Origin: Phreatobacter sp.
Lineage (GTDB): Bacteria; Pseudomonadota; Alphaproteobacteria; Rhizobiales; Phreatobacteraceae
Direction: 5' to 3'
DNA: 46,772 bases
Assembly (NCBI RefSeq): GCF_022843985.1
Contig: NZ_JALHMP010000033.1
Span: 1 to 46,772, forward strand
Below the pieces are notes generated by a model. It ran no database searches and was not told where the DNA came from. It saw only the letters and a program-made list of their open reading frames with translations. A program made the position numbers and the translations under genes. Numbering within the stretch: position 1 is the first letter of the stretch; every line of letters begins with the position of its first letter. Positions 45,298 to 46,772 of this stretch are shown piece after piece.

Positions 45298-45807
45298 TCA
45301 GGCCGGATGGGCGAAGGGGGCGAAGGCCTCGACGACCTTGCGGTAGACGCCGCGCTTGAAGGGGATGATCAGGTCGGGCGTCGCAGCGAGGGGCTCCCAG
45401 CGCCAGGCCTCGAATTCCGCCTTGTGGCCGCCGCCGGGATGCCGGACGTCGATCTCGGCATCCTCGCCCTCGAAGCGGAAGGCGAACCATTTCTGCGTCT
45501 GGCCGCGATAGCGGCCCTTCCAGGCCTGGCCGGCAACCTCCTGCGGCAGGTCATAGGCGAACCATTCGGCCGCCTCGGCGAGCAGCGTCACCGAGCGGAC
45601 ATTGGTTTCCTCGAAGAGTTCGCGACGGGCGGCGGCGAGCGGGTCCTCGCCGCTGTCGATGCCGCCCTGCGGCATCTGCCAGGCATGGCCGGCATCGACA
45701 TGTTCGGGGGCGGGGCCCTTGCGCTTGCCGACGAAGACCAGGCCCTGGCGGTTGAACAGGGCGACGCCGACGCAGGGCCGGTAGGGCAGATCTTCGAAGC
45801 GGGGCAT
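45298..45807 (-). CDS. rppH: RNA pyrophosphohydrolase (Nudix)
   Basis: A 169-residue RppH-type Nudix hydrolase that removes 5' pyrophosphate from mRNA and starts its decay; also acts on dinucleoside polyphosphates. Start [40 protein letters not shown] leading into the Nudix box (G..., REL, EET in [10 protein letters not shown]), then [13 protein letters not shown]. Complete. On the minus strand, convergent with atp and 27 bp downstream of the deacetylase gene. Confidence 0.93.
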   Translation of the reverse strand: MPRFEDLPYRPCVGVALFNRQGLVFVGKRKGPAPEHVDAGHAWQMPQGGIDSGEDPLAAARRELFEETNVRSVTLLAEAAEWFAYDLPQEVAGQAWKGRYRGQTQKWFAFRFEGEDAEIDVRHPGGGHKAEFEAWRWEPLAATPDLIIPFKRGVYRKVVEAFAPFAHPA

Positions 45808-45834
45808 GGGGCGGATCCGGGGCGGGAGGGCAGA

Positions 45835-46772
45835 CTAGCCGGCCGGCTGGCGGCGCGCGACTCCGTTGGATACCGGGACCAGCACGAAGCCGCGGCTCTC
45901 GAGCTCGCGGGCCCAGCGGGCGACGCGGTCGATGGTCACCGGCAGGGCGGAACCGACGCCGAGGGCGAAGCCGCGTTCGCGGGCCCTGGCCTCGAGGCGG
46001 CCGAGCTGGGCATCGACCTCGGTCGGGGTCGGGACGCGGTCGAGATGGACGTCGCCGCGCAGCACGGGCTGTTGCAGGGCGGTGGCGATCTGCGGAACGA
46101 GGCTGCGGGCGCTGGTGCCGTCGTCGATCATCATCAGGCCGCGGCGATGAGCCTCCCGCAGGATCGGCGTGACGGCGCTCTCGGTGGCGGTGAACTTGGC
46201 GCCCATAAAGTTGACCAGCCCGACATAGCCCTGGAACCGCGACATCGCCCAGTGCAGCCGCTCGGTGTTGCGCTCGGTGGAGAGCGTCGTCAGCAGGGTC
46301 TGCGGGCCGGGATCGTTGTCGGGATAGTCCATTGGCTCCATGGGGATCTGCAGGAAGGCCTCATGGCCGTCGGCGCGGGCCCGCGAGACGATGCGGTCGA
46401 GGTCGCTGGCATAGGGCGCGAAGGCGAAGGAGATCACGCCCGGCAGCTTGGCGAGTGCCTCCGAGGTGCTCTGCTGGCTGATGCCGAGCCCGCCGATGAG
46501 GATGGCGATGCGCGGCGCCGTGGCATCGGCGCCGGCCGGCAGGCGGAAGGAGCGGGCATAGACGTCGCGCGGCCGGCTGCCGTCGGGAGCGACGCGCGGC
46601 AGCAGGCCCCTCGCCGTGCGCTCGACGAGGCGCGGGTCGAGCCCGGCGGCGGAGTCCTGCGGGGAGGCGGCGATGCGGACGCTGCGCGCCGTGCCCGACA
46701 TGCCGTCGATGATGTTGACGGTCGGGCCCTCCGGTTCGGCAGGCCGGGCGGCGGGGGCGGCGGCGACCGCCT
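45835..46772 (-). CDS. Divergent polysaccharide deacetylase (5' end outside window)
   Basis: At least 312 codons; the frame runs without stop to the right edge, so the N-terminus (probably with a membrane anchor) is missing. The visible start includes an Ala/Pro-rich linker and GPTVNIIDGMSGTARSVRI, standard for this family. The core has PRIAILIGGLGISQQSTSEA, ISFAFAPYASDLDRIVSRAR, AFLQIPMEPMDYPDNDPGPQ, LHWAMSRFQGYVGLVNFMGA and MMIDDGTSARS, the divergent (YibQ-like) NodB-fold barrel. The substrate is unknown; a periplasmic envelope polymer is likely. An ATG at 46701 is internal. Typically next to a ctpA protease gene and rppH, consistent with rppH 27 bp downstream. Confidence 0.88.
   Translation of the reverse strand, partial: AVAAAPAARPAEPEGPTVNIIDGMSGTARSVRIAASPQDSAAGLDPRLVERTARGLLPRVAPDGSRPRDVYARSFRLPAGADATAPRIAILIGGLGISQQSTSEALAKLPGVISFAFAPYASDLDRIVSRARADGHEAFLQIPMEPMDYPDNDPGPQTLLTTLSTERNTERLHWAMSRFQGYVGLVNFMGAKFTATESAVTPILREAHRRGLMMIDDGTSARSLVPQIATALQQPVLRGDVHLDRVPTPTEVDAQLGRLEARARERGFALGVGSALPVTIDRVARWARELESRGFVLVPVSNGVARRQPAG

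Overview
The window looks like a chromosomal segment of an alphaproteobacterium of the Hyphomicrobiales type. The evidence is the atpHA-GDC order without the Fo genes, an RppH gene next to a divergent polysaccharide deacetylase, HWE/HisKA_2 sensor kinases, a PE-LIG-POL LigD with two Ku genes, and high GC throughout. I cannot fix the genus. Two compartments meet near 30.95 kb: an accessory, stress-oriented region on the left (about 1-30.9 kb) and a conserved core region on the right (about 30.95-46.8 kb).

Left margin (1-3.5 kb): mobile-element scar tissue. An IS21-type terminus abuts a leucine-rich-repeat gene. A complete IS3-family element (1629-2950) joins the first 65 codons of a CoA-transferase A subunit to the last 59 codons of an HWE histidine kinase, so a deletion or rearrangement took place there. 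An intact single-domain response regulator follows.

Stress region (3.5-30.0 kb): a small DUF6894-like protein, a Crp/Fnr regulator and a HisKA_2 kinase; two CinA-C (NMN amidase-like) paralogues; a PepSY-like exported protein and a YflT-type glycine-zipper protein; an NHEJ block (71-aa ORF, ligD, two ku genes, 3-methyladenine glycosylase); several small membrane proteins; a DUF892 ferritin-like protein with DUF2243; a decayed formaldehyde-dehydrogenase-like gene; a FAD/Rieske fusion oxidoreductase; a glycosidase / glycosyltransferase / UDP-galactopyranose mutase cluster; a manganese catalase; and a type II NADH dehydrogenase. The unifying observation is that most transcription units here carry GGAAC-N17-GTT (or N18) just upstream, on the strand of the gene. 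That is the -35/-10 signature of EcfG, the alphaproteobacterial general-stress sigma factor. The region therefore reads as a physically clustered general-stress regulon combining DNA-end repair, peroxide removal, envelope glycan work and membrane proteins of unknown role. No EcfG, PhyR or NepR gene lies in the window.

Core region (30.95-46.8 kb): a MerR regulator with a 16-bp palindrome in its promoter, then two acyl-CoA dehydrogenases, a thiolase and a FadB/J-type bifunctional enzyme, all for beta-oxidation; a vapBC toxin-antitoxin pair; the F1 ATP synthase operon atpH-atpA-(bacterial PH-domain membrane protein)-atpG-atpD-atpC ending in a good terminator; REP-like palindromes; rppH; and the 5'-incomplete divergent polysaccharide deacetylase gene cut by the right edge.
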